Positions 35,224 through 44,631 of a stretch of 64,000 bases of DNA are shown one piece after another. The position numbers and the translations under genes were made by a program. The stretch spans positions 3,286,001 through 3,350,000 of the forward strand of contig CBDBJR010000002.1 in assembly GCA_965206445.1 (NCBI GenBank), in the 5' to 3' direction. Below the pieces are notes generated by a model, which did no database searches, was not told the origin of the DNA, and worked only from the letters and a program-made list of their open reading frames with translations. The stretch's first letter is position 1, and every line of letters starts with the position of its first letter. The DNA comes from CBDBJR01 sp965206445. GTDB lineage: Bacteria; Pseudomonadota; Gammaproteobacteria; Arenicellales; Poriferihabitantaceae.

Positions 35224-35826
35224 TTAGGGCGGGCAGAAAGCACCAATTGACACTCTGGTCGAAGCTGAAATTATACCGTTGTCATCTCTATCATTAATGT
35301 CCTCATAACGAAGGGACACTCTAATGCTGTACTCGTCGGGGGGATTGCGGGGAGATGGAGGTATTGAATTAAGCTTCTCGGTCGTGTACTCATCAAGTTG
35401 CGCAATAGTGATTAACGTCAGAGATATGGTCTCCGTACCGGGCTCCACGTCTCTGGCAACATCATTCCTCGATACAGGGTTAAGTGGCGGCCCGCTGCCC
35501 AGATAAGATATTGTATAATCTATGAGTTTAATTCCGCGTTCAAATAAGCCACCGGTGAGATCGCCCACATCTCTAACCTCCAAGGTAAGCGTATCCGATG
35601 TATCCATTAGAAGACGGGTGATATCTTCGGGCATTCCGTCAGCGTCAACGCACGAAAGCATACTATATGCATTCACATTCGGGCTGTCATCGGGTGCCAA
35701 CCTTAACGAAAGCCGCAACCCGTTGTCGGTTAAAACGGTACCAGCGCCCGAGCCACTGCTCGACCCGCCGCTGCCGCAGCCGACAACCAGAAAAGGCAGA
35801 ATTAAAAGAAAGAGTGATTTTTTCAT
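35224..35826 (-). CDS. Putative lipoprotein of unknown function
   Basis: A 200-residue protein starting MKKSLFLLILPFLVVGCGSG: a signal peptide with lipobox LVVGC, cleaved before Cys, then a Gly/Ser linker (GSGGSSSGSGAG). The mature domain (about 165 residues) is not recognised and contains YSIRVSLRYEDINDRDDNG. The start at 35826 is chosen for the signal peptide; the frame extends upstream without a better start. The C-terminal tail carries a second Cys (IGAFCPP). AT content is higher than in its neighbours. Confidence 0.65.
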   Translation of the reverse strand: MKKSLFLLILPFLVVGCGSGGSSSGSGAGTVLTDNGLRLSLRLAPDDSPNVNAYSMLSCVDADGMPEDITRLLMDTSDTLTLEVRDVGDLTGGLFERGIKLIDYTISYLGSGPPLNPVSRNDVARDVEPGTETISLTLITIAQLDEYTTEKLNSIPPSPRNPPDEYSIRVSLRYEDINDRDDNGIISASTRVSIGAFCPP

Positions 35827-35937
35827 CAGTATGGTCCCGAAAAGAGGGTGAGGCCGGCTCTTGTGCCGTCCGACGGAAATAATAACGGCTGATTCTAACC
35901 GAAAATCCGCATCCGGTTCAATCATTGCACACATTGG

Positions 35938-36190
35938 GTGGATTCAACCCCGAAGGGCAACCGGTGGGCCTGTGCCGAGCCATGCTGCCCGGCGATGCCG
36001 GTGGTTGCCTGGCGGGTCGAGTGGTGCGTGATGAGAGACGTGTGCCGACCCACCCTCACCCAACCCTCTGCCACAGGGAGCGGGCCAAAGCCGACAACCG
36101 CCTCCTCCCCGGGATAACCGGAACCACCTCTCCCTCTCCCTCTGGGAGAGGGCCGGGGTGAGGGCCGCCGCACGGCCCCATCACCGTCCC
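35938..36190. repeat. ~250-bp dispersed repeat element, copy 2
   Basis: The second copy of 26508-26758, same orientation, with one hairpin arm mutated (GGGAGCGGG) and the other intact near 36141-36162. It ends directly at a fragment of ypjD. Bases 35827-35937 next to it show no gene. Confidence 0.8.
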
Positions 36191-36254
36191 GATTGCCGCC
36201 GGTTTGCCGCGCCAGCCGTAGACCTTGCGCCCCGGACGCCGGCAAAATCGCCCC
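36186..36254 (-). pseudogene. Fragment of the ypjD 3' region
   Basis: Bases 36186-36254 match 37312-37384 within the ypjD gene, with a 4-base deletion and two or three changes. The fragment is joined to repeat element copy 2 on one side and to unrelated DNA leading to the NYN gene on the other, so the NYN gene lies between a broken and an intact copy of the ypjD end. Confidence 0.7.
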
Positions 36255-36428
36255 GCGCCCTGGCCCGGTTTATGACATATTCTGCCGCCACAGACCGGAA
36301 AAATGGCTGCCCGGGTCGACGATGGTTTGCGTCGCTACTGCAAGGCGCACGCAAAGCGGCTCAATCAATTTGGAAAAGCAGCGTGATATGATTCGGTTTT
36401 TCAATCACCACGAAAGGAGAAAAAGAGA

Positions 36429-37055
36429 ATGGACAACGTTTTTATCTACTGGGACAATTCCAATATTTTCCACGGCGCACGTGCCGCAGCCGAGCAGCGG
36501 GAGGGTCAAATAGCGCGTTATCGCGTGCGGATCAATTTCAAGGCAATGCTGCAACTCGCCCACGCCGGCCGGCCGGTGAAAAAAGCGCTGGCGGTGGGTT
36601 CCGTGCCGCCGGAGATGCGCTCGCTATGGAATCGTATGGAAGCCGAACACATAGACGTCGAGCTGTTTGATCGCGGCTCCATCGCACGCGGCGAGCAGGA
36701 AGTTCCGGATCGGATTTTGCAGTTGCGAATGCTGGAAGACGGTTTCGACAACAACGACCACCCGGGAATCGTCGTGCTGCTGACCGGCGACGGTGCGGGC
36801 TTTTATGACGGCGCGGGGTTTCATCGAACGATGGAGCGTCTGCACAAGCGCGGCTGGCGAGTGGAAATTTTGTCGTGGCTCGATTCCTGCAATCATCGAA
36901 TGAAAACATGGGCGGAAGAAAACGGCGTGTTTATTGCTTTGGACGACTACTACGAATCAGTCACCTTGTTAGAGCCGTCCAGCGCGGATTATCCGACGGC
37001 CGATCCCCGGTTGTCGGTGGAACTGGATTTATCGCGCCGCCCGACGGCAACCTGA
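36429..37055 (+). CDS. NYN domain protein (PIN-like ribonuclease fold)
   Basis: A 208-residue protein of the NYN/LabA (DUF88) group. The family starts MDNVFIYWDNSNIFHGA (first acidic site, D9 and N10) and continues with VVLLTGDGAGF (conserved TGD) and WRVEILSWLDSCNHRMKTWAEENGVF. Residues D9, D at the TGD and D/E further on would form the metal site of a nuclease acting on RNA. AAAGGAG lies about 10 bases before the ATG. It is an isolated gene next to the duplicated ypjD end; it was possibly inserted there. RNA substrate unknown. Bases 37056-37238 after it hold no gene. Confidence 0.8.
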   Translation: MDNVFIYWDNSNIFHGARAAAEQREGQIARYRVRINFKAMLQLAHAGRPVKKALAVGSVPPEMRSLWNRMEAEHIDVELFDRGSIARGEQEVPDRILQLRMLEDGFDNNDHPGIVVLLTGDGAGFYDGAGFHRTMERLHKRGWRVEILSWLDSCNHRMKTWAEENGVFIALDDYYESVTLLEPSSADYPTADPRLSVELDLSRRPTAT

Positions 37056-37238
37056 AAATCGCGTTTTCGGTTTTCGGCACCCGGCTGCGGTGAGAACGAC
37101 GCCACCATTTGGGCAAAGACGGGTGCGGCCAAAACAACCGACTGATGCGCCCGCTGGTGGAAACGCTGATCAGCAGGCATCTGCGGGGCGCTGGAGCCTG
37201 AACCGCACCGACAACGGCCGTTTGCCGAGGTTGCGATA

Positions 37239-38060
37239 TCAGCCGAGCACGACCTCGGTGACGAAGCGCGTGCCGTAATACGCCAGCGCCAGCAAGGCAA
37301 ACGCGCTGATGGTCCCGATTGCCGCCGGTTTGCCGCGCCAGCCGTAGACCTTGCGCCCCAGCAGGACGCCGGCAAAACCGCCCCAGGCGAGGACAATCAG
37401 CAGGATGTGGTGATTCCATTGCAGCACCCGGCCGGATTGGGCATAGCTGACATAGGCGCCAAAAAACAGGTTCAGCGTCAGCAGAACAAACCCCAGCCGG
37501 AGCAGTAAAAAGAGGTTGGCGTCCATCGTTTGCAGTGCCGGCAGCGCCGGCAAAAAGCCGCCTTTGCCGGGGGTTTTCAGCCGCCGATCCTGAAACAAAA
37601 TCACCATCGCCTGGGCGCAGGCAATGCACAGGATGCCGTAGGCCGGAATCGCCACCAGGATGTGGTACTGCAAATACTGCGGCAGGCTGTCGAAGCGCAT
37701 CGGCCGACCGGCAAAGCCGACGCCAATCAGCAGCCCGAGCAGCCCGATCGGGATCACGATCACCGCCAGGCTGAAGGTCGGCCGGGAGATCGATGCCAGC
37801 AGCAGCAGGCAGACGGTCATCCAGCAGATCACCGACACCAGATGGCCGAGCGACAGATCGATGCCGCCGGAGCGGCAGCAGTCGGCACCCAGCGTCGCCG
37901 CATGCAGCAGCGCCGCCAGCAGCAGGCAGCCCGCCGCCGCGGTTGGCCGCCGCGCCGGCCAGGGTCGGTGCTGATCGCGGTCGGCTTGCACCCAGCGCCA
38001 CGCCAGGCCCAGGCTGAGCACATAGCACAGCGCGCCGAGCGCCCCCGGCAGCGCACTCAT
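37239..38060 (-). CDS. ypjD: CcsA/YpjD family inner membrane protein (cytochrome c assembly-like)
   Basis: A 273-residue protein of eight predicted membrane helices from MSALPGALGALCYVLSLG. It carries the CcsA/YpjD-type segments YLQYHILVAIPAYGILCIAC and LQWNHHILLIVLAWGGFAGVL, with conserved histidines that would bind haem in CcsA proteins. YpjD homologues sit divergent from ffh in many gammaproteobacteria, as here (175 bases apart). The exact role is not established. A longer frame to 38213 exists but its N-terminus is not family-like, so ATG 38060 is chosen. Its 3' end has a duplicate fragment at 36186-36254. Confidence 0.85.
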   Translation of the reverse strand: MSALPGALGALCYVLSLGLAWRWVQADRDQHRPWPARRPTAAAGCLLLAALLHAATLGADCCRSGGIDLSLGHLVSVICWMTVCLLLLASISRPTFSLAVIVIPIGLLGLLIGVGFAGRPMRFDSLPQYLQYHILVAIPAYGILCIACAQAMVILFQDRRLKTPGKGGFLPALPALQTMDANLFLLLRLGFVLLTLNLFFGAYVSYAQSGRVLQWNHHILLIVLAWGGFAGVLLGRKVYGWRGKPAAIGTISAFALLALAYYGTRFVTEVVLG

Positions 38061-38234
38061 CAACCGCGCGGCCCGACCGGCGGGCGGACGATGCGATCCG
38101 GCAGTTTTCTGCGGCTGGGCATACGGGCGGGCGACAGGAAGGCGATAGACAGGTGATAGATTGGGCAACGGAGCGCGACCACAGGCGGCGCACGGACTGC
38201 TATCATAGCGCAACTTCTACCGGAAATAATATCG

Positions 38235-39590
38235 ATGTTCAATCAACTCGGCGACCGGCTCAAGGCGACGTTCAAAACCCTGACCGGCAAGGGGCGCCTG
38301 ACCGAAGCCAATATTGCCGACGCGATGCGCGAGGTGCGCATTGCGCTGCTGGAGGCGGATGTGTCGCTCGAGGTCACCCGCAGCTTCATCAGCCGGGTCA
38401 AGGCGCAGGCCGTCGGCAGGGACGTGCTCGATAGCCTGACGCCCGGGCAGGCGGTCATCAAAATCGTACAGACGGCGCTGATAGAGTTGATGGGCGCCGC
38501 CAACGACGGGCTGAATCTGGCGGTGCGCCCGCCGGCGGTGGTGATGCTGGCCGGGTTGCAGGGCGCCGGCAAGACGTCGACGGTCGGCAAGCTGGCGAAG
38601 CTGCTGGTTGAGCGCGATAAGAAAAAGGTGCTGGCGGTCAGTGTCGACGTCTATCGACCGGCGGCGATATTGCAGTTGGAGCGCCTGATAAACGAGACTG
38701 ACGCGGTGTTTTTTGCCACCGACGCCGACCGGCAGCCGGTCGATATTGCCGCCGACGCAGTCGAGTTTGCCCGCCGGCACGGCATCGATGTCGTGCTGGT
38801 GGACACCGCCGGGCGGCTGCACGTTGACCAGCCGATGATGGCGGAAATTCAGCGCCTGCACGCGCTGTTGAAGCCGGTCGAAACCCTGTTCGTGGTCGAT
38901 AGCATGAGCGGACAGGACGCGGCGGTCAGCGCCCGCGCGTTCGATCAGGCGCTGCCGTTGAGCGGGATTGTGCTGACCAAAACCGACGGCGACGCCCGCG
39001 GCGGGGCGGCCTTGTCGCTGCGCGAGGTTACCGGCAAACCGATCAAGTTCATCGGCACCGGCGAGCATCTCGACGCCCTGGAGGCGTTCCATCCCGAGCG
39101 CGTGGTGTCGCGTATTCTGGGCATGGGCGACGTGCTGTCGCTGGTCGAGGAGGTCGAGCGCAAAGTGGACCGGCAGCAGGCGCAAAAACTGGCCGACAAG
39201 CTGGCCCGCGGGCGCGGCTTCAATCTGGAAGATTTTCGTGCACAGATGCAGCAAATGGAGCAAATGGGCGGCCTGGAAACGATCATGGAAAAGCTGCCGA
39301 CGATGCCCGGCATGGCGCAGCGGGGCCGGATGCCGGCGGCGGACAGCACGAAAAAAACCGCTCAGACCATCGCCATTATCAACTCGATGACGCCGCAGGA
39401 GCGGCGCTTCCCGGCGCTGCTGCGCGGCGCGAGGAAACGCCGCATTGCGCGCGGAGCGGGGGTCGAGGTGCAGGATGTGAACCGCCTGCTGAAGCAGTTT
39501 ATGCAGCTGGAGAAAACCATGAAGCGCATGAAGAAGCAGGGCGGATTGCGCCGCATGATGGAGCGGATGTCGGGCGGGATGCCGCCGTAG
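38235..39590 (+). CDS. ffh: Signal recognition particle protein Ffh
   Basis: A 451-residue GTPase that, with 4.5S RNA, delivers nascent membrane proteins to FtsY. Seen: helical N domain (MFNQLGDRLKATFKTL), G domain with G1 LAGLQGAGKTSTVGKL, G3 VDTAGRLHVD and G4 TKTDGDARGG, and the methionine-rich M domain ending in MKRMKKQGGLRRMMERM. The conserved M-domain motif is present (SMTPQERRFPALLRGARKRR). Length matches E. coli (453). Divergent from ypjD; convergent with pssA, 17 bases apart. Confidence 0.97.
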   Translation: MFNQLGDRLKATFKTLTGKGRLTEANIADAMREVRIALLEADVSLEVTRSFISRVKAQAVGRDVLDSLTPGQAVIKIVQTALIELMGAANDGLNLAVRPPAVVMLAGLQGAGKTSTVGKLAKLLVERDKKKVLAVSVDVYRPAAILQLERLINETDAVFFATDADRQPVDIAADAVEFARRHGIDVVLVDTAGRLHVDQPMMAEIQRLHALLKPVETLFVVDSMSGQDAAVSARAFDQALPLSGIVLTKTDGDARGGAALSLREVTGKPIKFIGTGEHLDALEAFHPERVVSRILGMGDVLSLVEEVERKVDRQQAQKLADKLARGRGFNLEDFRAQMQQMEQMGGLETIMEKLPTMPGMAQRGRMPAADSTKKTAQTIAIINSMTPQERRFPALLRGARKRRIARGAGVEVQDVNRLLKQFMQLEKTMKRMKKQGGLRRMMERMSGGMPP

Positions 39591-39607
39591 CCGACGCCCG
39601 GCGGGCC

Positions 39608-40438
39608 TCAGGGCGGGTCGGATTCGGTCTTTTCTTCGGTGTTCTGTGCGGTCTTTTCGGTGGTGTTTTCCGCCTCGGCTTCGTCGTCATCGAACAAAAA
39701 CCCCGGCGGCTCGCCGCGGCCTTTTCGCCGCCGCAGCAGCCAGCCGACCGGGCCGGAGGCGACATAGGAAAAGGTCATCAGGAACAGCACCCGCGGCGGG
39801 TCGAAGTAGATCAACACAAAGCCCAGCAGCAGCAGCACCAGCGCCACGAATGGAATTTTATTTTTCGCGTCAAAGTCCTTGAAACTATAGAACTTGATAT
39901 TGGTCACCATCAAAATGCTGGCGCCCAGCGTCAGGACCGCGCTGGCCCACGACAGCGACTCGCCGCTGATGCCGGAGACCTCGAAGCTCCAGGCCCAAAA
40001 AACGATAAACGCCGCCGCCGTCGGGCACGGCAGGCCGTAAAAAAACCGGTTGTCTTTGAGCGTCAGCGTATTGAACCGGGCCAGCCGCAGCGCGGTGGCG
40101 GCGGTATATAAAAACGCGATCAGCCAGCCGGCACGGCCGACGCTGTGCAGCGACCAGAAGTAGATCACCAGCGCCGGCGCCAGCCCAAACGCCACCAGAT
40201 CCACCAGGCTGTCGTATTCCTTGCCAAAATCGCTCGCGGTGTTGGTCCAGCGCGCAACCCGGCCGTCGAGCGCATCCATAATCATGGCGATAAACAAGCC
40301 CACCGCCGCGTGTTCAAACTTGCCGTGGGTGGACTGAATAATGGCGTAGAAGCCGAAGAACAGCCCGGCGGTGGTAAACAGGCTGGGCAGGAAATAAATC
40401 CCTTTGCGCCGGCTCGACTGCTCTGGTGAATCGTTCAT
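39608..40438 (-). CDS. pssA: CDP-diacylglycerol-serine O-phosphatidyltransferase
   Basis: A 276-residue integral membrane enzyme making phosphatidylserine from CDP-diacylglycerol and serine. The CDP-alcohol phosphatidyltransferase motif D-G-x2-A-R-x8-G-x3-D-x3-D is visible in DALDGRVARWTN and DFGKEYDSLVD. About eight membrane helices follow, then an acidic, Thr/Glu-rich C-terminal tail of about 40 residues that is not typical of the core family. It lies 45 bases after psd, the next enzyme of the pathway. Confidence 0.95.
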   Translation of the reverse strand: MNDSPEQSSRRKGIYFLPSLFTTAGLFFGFYAIIQSTHGKFEHAAVGLFIAMIMDALDGRVARWTNTASDFGKEYDSLVDLVAFGLAPALVIYFWSLHSVGRAGWLIAFLYTAATALRLARFNTLTLKDNRFFYGLPCPTAAAFIVFWAWSFEVSGISGESLSWASAVLTLGASILMVTNIKFYSFKDFDAKNKIPFVALVLLLLGFVLIYFDPPRVLFLMTFSYVASGPVGWLLRRRKGRGEPPGFLFDDDEAEAENTTEKTAQNTEEKTESDPP

Positions 40439-40483
40439 CTTATCGACTCGGCGGTAACCGGATAGTGTCGTGGGCGGGCAACA

Positions 40484-41170
40484 CTACCGCGGCAGGTAGC
40501 CAATCACGTCATTGCCCGAGCTGACCCGCTGCCCCATGCTGACATTCAGCCTGACGTCGCCCGGCAGATACAAATCCACCCGCGAGCCAAAGCGAATGAA
40601 ACCATAGCGGTCGCCGGTGCTTACCTGCTCGCCGGCGCTGACATAGCACAGGATGCGCCGGGCAACCAGCCCGGCAATCTGCACGCTGACGATATCTTCA
40701 CCGCGGTCGGTCCGGATCTGAACGGCGTTGCGTTCGTTTTCCAAAGAGGCTTTGTCCAGTGCGGCGTTGACAAAGCGACCGGCGTGGTAGCGGCAGGATT
40801 GGACCGTGCCGCCAATCGGGATCAGGTTGGAGTGCACGGAAAAGACGTTCATAAACACACTGACTTTCAAGCTCGGCGCGGCGTCGAGGTAGGGGTTGGG
40901 CTGCTGCACAATCGCCACCACTTTGCCGCTGGCCGGCGACACCACCGCACCCGGCTCGGTAGAGATGACCCGTTTCGGGTCGCGAAAAAAATTCAGCACA
41001 AACAGCGCCAGCGCCCACAACGGCAGCGCGTAGCCCCCCCACAACCCGGTGCCGAGAGCGCCGAGACACAGCGCAATGCCGATATGCCACCGGCCTTCAG
41101 GCGCCAGAATCGGGTAGCTGCCGGCGCGCATTGCCGTCACTGTCAATCCGTCCGGGGCGCGCGCGGGCAT
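40484..41170 (-). CDS. psd: Phosphatidylserine decarboxylase (short form)
   Basis: A 228-residue pyruvoyl enzyme converting phosphatidylserine to phosphatidylethanolamine. N-terminal hydrophobic helices (WHIGIALCLGALGTGLWGGY) precede the domain with FFRDPKR, VSPASGKVV and VFMNVFSVHSN. The self-cleavage site is FGSRVDLYLP: cleavage between Gly and Ser would give the pyruvoyl group. This is the short PSD-A type (about 210-230 residues). It follows ilvC by nine bases and precedes pssA, so it is in the ilv operon. Start ATG 41170; MRAGSYP at residue 14 is an alternative. Confidence 0.93.
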   Translation of the reverse strand: MPARAPDGLTVTAMRAGSYPILAPEGRWHIGIALCLGALGTGLWGGYALPLWALALFVLNFFRDPKRVISTEPGAVVSPASGKVVAIVQQPNPYLDAAPSLKVSVFMNVFSVHSNLIPIGGTVQSCRYHAGRFVNAALDKASLENERNAVQIRTDRGEDIVSVQIAGLVARRILCYVSAGEQVSTGDRYGFIRFGSRVDLYLPGDVRLNVSMGQRVSSGNDVIGYLPR

Positions 41171-41179
41171 CCTGACCGT

Positions 41180-42196
41180 TTAGTTTTTCGCCCGGTCAAT
41201 CACCTTGCCCTGTTCCACCCACGACATCATCGAGCGCAGCCGGGCGCCGACCTCCTCGATTTGATGCTCCTGGGCTTTTTTGCGCAGCTCCGGGAAATGC
41301 CGGCCGCCGGCGGCGCTTTCATCCATCCACTCGCGGGCAAACGCGCCGGACTGAATCTCGGTCAGGATTTTCTTCATCTCGGCCTTGGTCTGCTCGTTGA
41401 CCACCCGCGGGCCGCGGGTCAGGCTGCCGAATTCGGCGGTATTGGAAATCGAATAGCGCATATCGGCAATGCCGCCCTCGTACATCAGATCGACAATCAG
41501 CTTGAGCTCGTGCATGCATTCAAAATACGCCATCTCGGGCGCATAGCCGGCCTCGACCAGGGTTTCAAAGCCGGCCTGCACCAGCGCCGTCGCCCCGCCG
41601 CACAGCACCGCCTGCTCGCCGAACAGATCGGTCTCGGTTTCTTCTTTGAAGGTGGTCTGAATAATGCCCGCACGCCCGCCGCCCAGCCCACTGGCATAGG
41701 CCAGCGACAACGCCAGCGCATCGCCGCCGGGGTCTTGATGGAGCGCCACCAGACAGGGCACGCCGGCACCGCGCTCAAAGGTCGAACGCACCAGATGCCC
41801 CGGCCCTTTGGGCGCAATCATCACCACGTTGATGTTTTCGGGCGGCTGAATATAGCCGAAATGGATGTTGAAGCCGTGGGCAAACGCCAGCGTATTGCCG
41901 GGCTGTAGCCTGGCCTGTATGTCCTGCCGGTAAATCTCGGCCATCAACTCGTCCGGGCACAGCATCATCACCATGTCCGCCTGTGCGGCCGCCTCGCCGA
42001 CGGTGGTCACCGTCAGGCCGGCGGCCGTGGCCTTGGCCCACGAAGATGAGCCGTCGCGCAGCCCGACGACGACGTCATAGCCGCTGTCTTTGAGGTTGTT
42101 GGCATGTGCATGGCCCTGCGAGCCATAGCCGATGATGGCGATTTTTTTACTGTGCAGCACCGCCGGATTGGCGTCTTTTTCATAATAGATTTGCAT
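41180..42196 (-). CDS. ilvC: Ketol-acid reductoisomerase (class I)
   Basis: A 338-residue NADPH-dependent enzyme of valine and isoleucine synthesis. The dinucleotide motif IAIIGYGSQGHAHANNLKDS is present, with the class I length (about 338). The metal and substrate region includes ETDLFGEQAVLCGG and MAYFECMHELKLIVDLMYEGG. It lies 81 bases after ilvN, third gene of ilvB-ilvN-ilvC. Confidence 0.97.
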   Translation of the reverse strand: MQIYYEKDANPAVLHSKKIAIIGYGSQGHAHANNLKDSGYDVVVGLRDGSSSWAKATAAGLTVTTVGEAAAQADMVMMLCPDELMAEIYRQDIQARLQPGNTLAFAHGFNIHFGYIQPPENINVVMIAPKGPGHLVRSTFERGAGVPCLVALHQDPGGDALALSLAYASGLGGGRAGIIQTTFKEETETDLFGEQAVLCGGATALVQAGFETLVEAGYAPEMAYFECMHELKLIVDLMYEGGIADMRYSISNTAEFGSLTRGPRVVNEQTKAEMKKILTEIQSGAFAREWMDESAAGGRHFPELRKKAQEHQIEEVGARLRSMMSWVEQGKVIDRAKN

Positions 42197-42277
42197 GTAT
42201 CTGGCTCCTGATTCTGGTTTTAACTCGATCCGAACGCCCTGCTTCGCCGCGACCGAGGCCGACCGGCGGGCACGGCA

Positions 42278-42772
42278 TTACACTCGTATGACACGCTCAC
42301 CGCGCCCGATGCCGGACACGCCCGAGCGCACTATTTCGATGATGTCCGCCGGCGGCAGCGTCTGAATAAACGCATCGACTTTGTCGCTGTCACCGGTCAA
42401 CTCCAACGTGTAGCTGGTATCGGTCACATCGATGATGCGACCGCGAAAAATATCGGCCAGGCGTTTGAGCTCGGCCCGCCGTTCACCGCCGCCGGCCACG
42501 ACCTTGACCAGCATCAGCTCGCGTTCAATATATTTGCCTTCGGTCAGCTCGATCAACTTGACGACTTCAATCAGCTTGTTTAGCTGCTTGGTGATTTGCT
42601 CGATGATTTGCTCGGTGCCGCCGGTAACGATGGTCATTCTGGACAGCGACGCATCGTCGGTCGGCGCCACCGTGAGCGACTCGATATTGAACCCGCGCGC
42701 GGAAAACAGCCCGGCAACCCGCGACAACGCGCCGGCCTCGTTTTCCAGCAGAACGGAAATAATTCGGCGCAT
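42278..42772 (-). CDS. ilvN: Acetolactate synthase small (regulatory) subunit
   Basis: A 164-residue ACT-domain subunit that gives feedback inhibition by valine and raises large-subunit activity. It opens MRRIISVLLENEAGALSRVA, the ACT/valine-binding part, with GLFSARGFNIESL and ending in a second helical domain. The length matches ilvH/ilvN long-type subunits. ATG 42772 overlaps the ilvB stop by one base (TGATG), typical of coupled translation. Confidence 0.95.
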   Translation of the reverse strand: MRRIISVLLENEAGALSRVAGLFSARGFNIESLTVAPTDDASLSRMTIVTGGTEQIIEQITKQLNKLIEVVKLIELTEGKYIERELMLVKVVAGGGERRAELKRLADIFRGRIIDVTDTSYTLELTGDSDKVDAFIQTLPPADIIEIVRSGVSGIGRGERVIRV

Positions 42773-44502
42773 CAGGCCAGCTCGCGTTCGCTCGCCGCCT
42801 GGGTGCCCGGCTGCAATTGCATTTCGTTGTGGCCTTTGCCGGCGGCGATCATCGGGTAGACGTTTTCAGTGGGGTCGGTCTGCACGTCGACGAATACCAG
42901 CCGGTCGTGCAGGGCAAAAGCCCGCTTCAGTGCGTCCTCCACCTCGGCCGGCTTCTCGACCCGTATCCCGACGTGGCCGAAACTTTCCGCCACCGCAACG
43001 AAGTCGGGCAGCGCATCCATATAGGAATGCGAATACCGGCGGTCATAAAAGAATTCCTGCCATTGCCGCACCATCCCCATATAGCGGTTGTTCAGATTGA
43101 TCACCTTTATCGGCAGCCCGTATTGCAGGCAGGTAGACAACTCCTGGATGCACATAATGATACTGGCATCACCGGTGACGCAGGCGACGGTCGCATCCGG
43201 GTTGCCCAGCTGCACGCCCATCGCCGCCGGCAGGCCAAAACCCATCGTGCCCAGGCCGCCCGAATTGATCCACCGGCGCGGTTTGTCGAACCGGTAGTGC
43301 TGCGCCGCCCACATTTGGTGCTGGCCGACGTCCGAGGTCACGAAGGCGTCGCCGCCGGTGACCGCATACATGGTCTGGATCACATACTGCGGCTTGATCA
43401 CGTCATCGCTCGGCTGATAGGCCAGCGAATCCAGCGACCGCCACTGGTCGATTTGCTGCCACCAGCGATCGACGGCGGCGCGATCAATTTCGCCGATGCG
43501 CGGCTTCAGGCTGGGCAGTATTTGATTGATGACCTGTTTGCAGTCGCCGACTATCGGCACCTCGACCGGCACGTTCTTGCCGATCGAAGACGGGTCGATA
43601 TCGATCTGAATGATGCGCGCCTGTGGCGAAAACTGCGCCAGCTCGCCGGTCACCCGGTCATCGAAGCGCGCGCCAATCGCCAGCATGACATCGCAGCCGT
43701 GCATCGCCATGTTCGACTCGTAGGTGCCGTGCATCCCGAGCCAGCCGAGGTAGTTTGGATTGTCCGGCGCAATCGAGCCAATGCCCATCAGCGTACTGGT
43801 GCTGGGGTATTTCAGCAGATCCACCAGCTCACGCAGCACCGCCGACGCCTCGCTCAGAATCACACCGCCGCCGGTATAGATAATCGGCCGTTTGGCCTGC
43901 AACAACAAATCCACGCAGTGGCGCACCTGTCTGCCGTGGCCGTTGGTGCGCGGCTGATACGAGCGAATCGAGACCGAGTCGGGGTAGTGATATTCGGCCA
44001 TGTTGGCGGTGATGTCCTTGGGGATATCCACCACCACCGGGCCGGGACAGCCCGAGGTGGCAATAAAAAACGCCTTTTTGATCGTGGTCGCGAGGTCGTT
44101 AACGTCCTTTACCAGGAAATTGTGCTTGACGCACGGGCGGGTGATGCCGATGGTGTCAACCTCCTGAAACGCATCGTCGCCAATCAGGTGCGACGGCACC
44201 TGGGCGGTGATCACGATCATCGGAATCGAATCCATAAAAGCGGTGGCGATGCCGGTAATCGTATTGGTCACCCCCGGCCCGGAGGTCACCAGCACAACGC
44301 CCGGCTTGCCGGTCGAACGGGTGTAGCCGTCGGCGGCATGCGTCGCCCCCTGCTCGTGTCTGACCAGAATATGCCGCAACGTATCCTGCCGGTACACGGC
44401 ATCATAGATATGCAGGGCCGCGCCCCCGGGATAGCCGAAGATGTACTCGACCCCCTCGTCTTGCAGGCATTTCACCAGAATATCCGCGCCACTGAATTCC
44501 AA
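42772..44502 (-). CDS. ilvB: Acetolactate synthase large (catalytic) subunit
   Basis: A 576-residue thiamine diphosphate enzyme making acetolactate or acetohydroxybutyrate. Seen: catalytic Glu in LVRHEQGATHAADGY, FAD-binding central domain, and thiamine diphosphate motif VTGDASIIMCIQELSTC followed by NLNNRYMGMV. Start ATG 44502 has GAGG about 14 bases upstream. It is the first gene of ilvB-ilvN-ilvC-psd-pssA, downstream of a good sigma-70 promoter. No leader peptide rich in Ile, Val or Leu was seen in the 84 bases between promoter and start, so attenuation control is not supported. Confidence 0.97.
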   Translation of the reverse strand: MEFSGADILVKCLQDEGVEYIFGYPGGAALHIYDAVYRQDTLRHILVRHEQGATHAADGYTRSTGKPGVVLVTSGPGVTNTITGIATAFMDSIPMIVITAQVPSHLIGDDAFQEVDTIGITRPCVKHNFLVKDVNDLATTIKKAFFIATSGCPGPVVVDIPKDITANMAEYHYPDSVSIRSYQPRTNGHGRQVRHCVDLLLQAKRPIIYTGGGVILSEASAVLRELVDLLKYPSTSTLMGIGSIAPDNPNYLGWLGMHGTYESNMAMHGCDVMLAIGARFDDRVTGELAQFSPQARIIQIDIDPSSIGKNVPVEVPIVGDCKQVINQILPSLKPRIGEIDRAAVDRWWQQIDQWRSLDSLAYQPSDDVIKPQYVIQTMYAVTGGDAFVTSDVGQHQMWAAQHYRFDKPRRWINSGGLGTMGFGLPAAMGVQLGNPDATVACVTGDASIIMCIQELSTCLQYGLPIKVINLNNRYMGMVRQWQEFFYDRRYSHSYMDALPDFVAVAESFGHVGIRVEKPAEVEDALKRAFALHDRLVFVDVQTDPTENVYPMIAAGKGHNEMQLQPGTQAASERELA

Positions 44503-44586
44503 ACTGCACCTCTTGCGTTGTCATCTAAAACCCAACCGCTGCCGCGTCGGCGACCCAAACCCGGCGGTGGCCGATTGGGAGAATCA

Positions 44587-44616
44587 AGTATAGCCGGAAT
44601 GTTACCGTATCGCCAA
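44587..44616 (-). promoter_or_regulatory. Sigma-70 promoter of the ilv operon
   Basis: On the minus strand, TTGGCG (44611-44616) and TATACT (44587-44592) are separated by 18 bases, about 85 bases upstream of the ilvB start. Confidence 0.7.
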
Positions 44617-44631
44617 CATTTGTATGCGGCG

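Noticed and set aside
36961..38193. A 410-codon minus-strand frame overlapping the NYN gene and ypjD
   Set aside because: Arg/Ala/Gly-rich shadow in another frame of ypjD, with no domain.
44503..44586. Attenuator leader peptide before ilvB
   Set aside because: No short frame rich in branched-chain residues and no terminator-like hairpin with a T-run was found.
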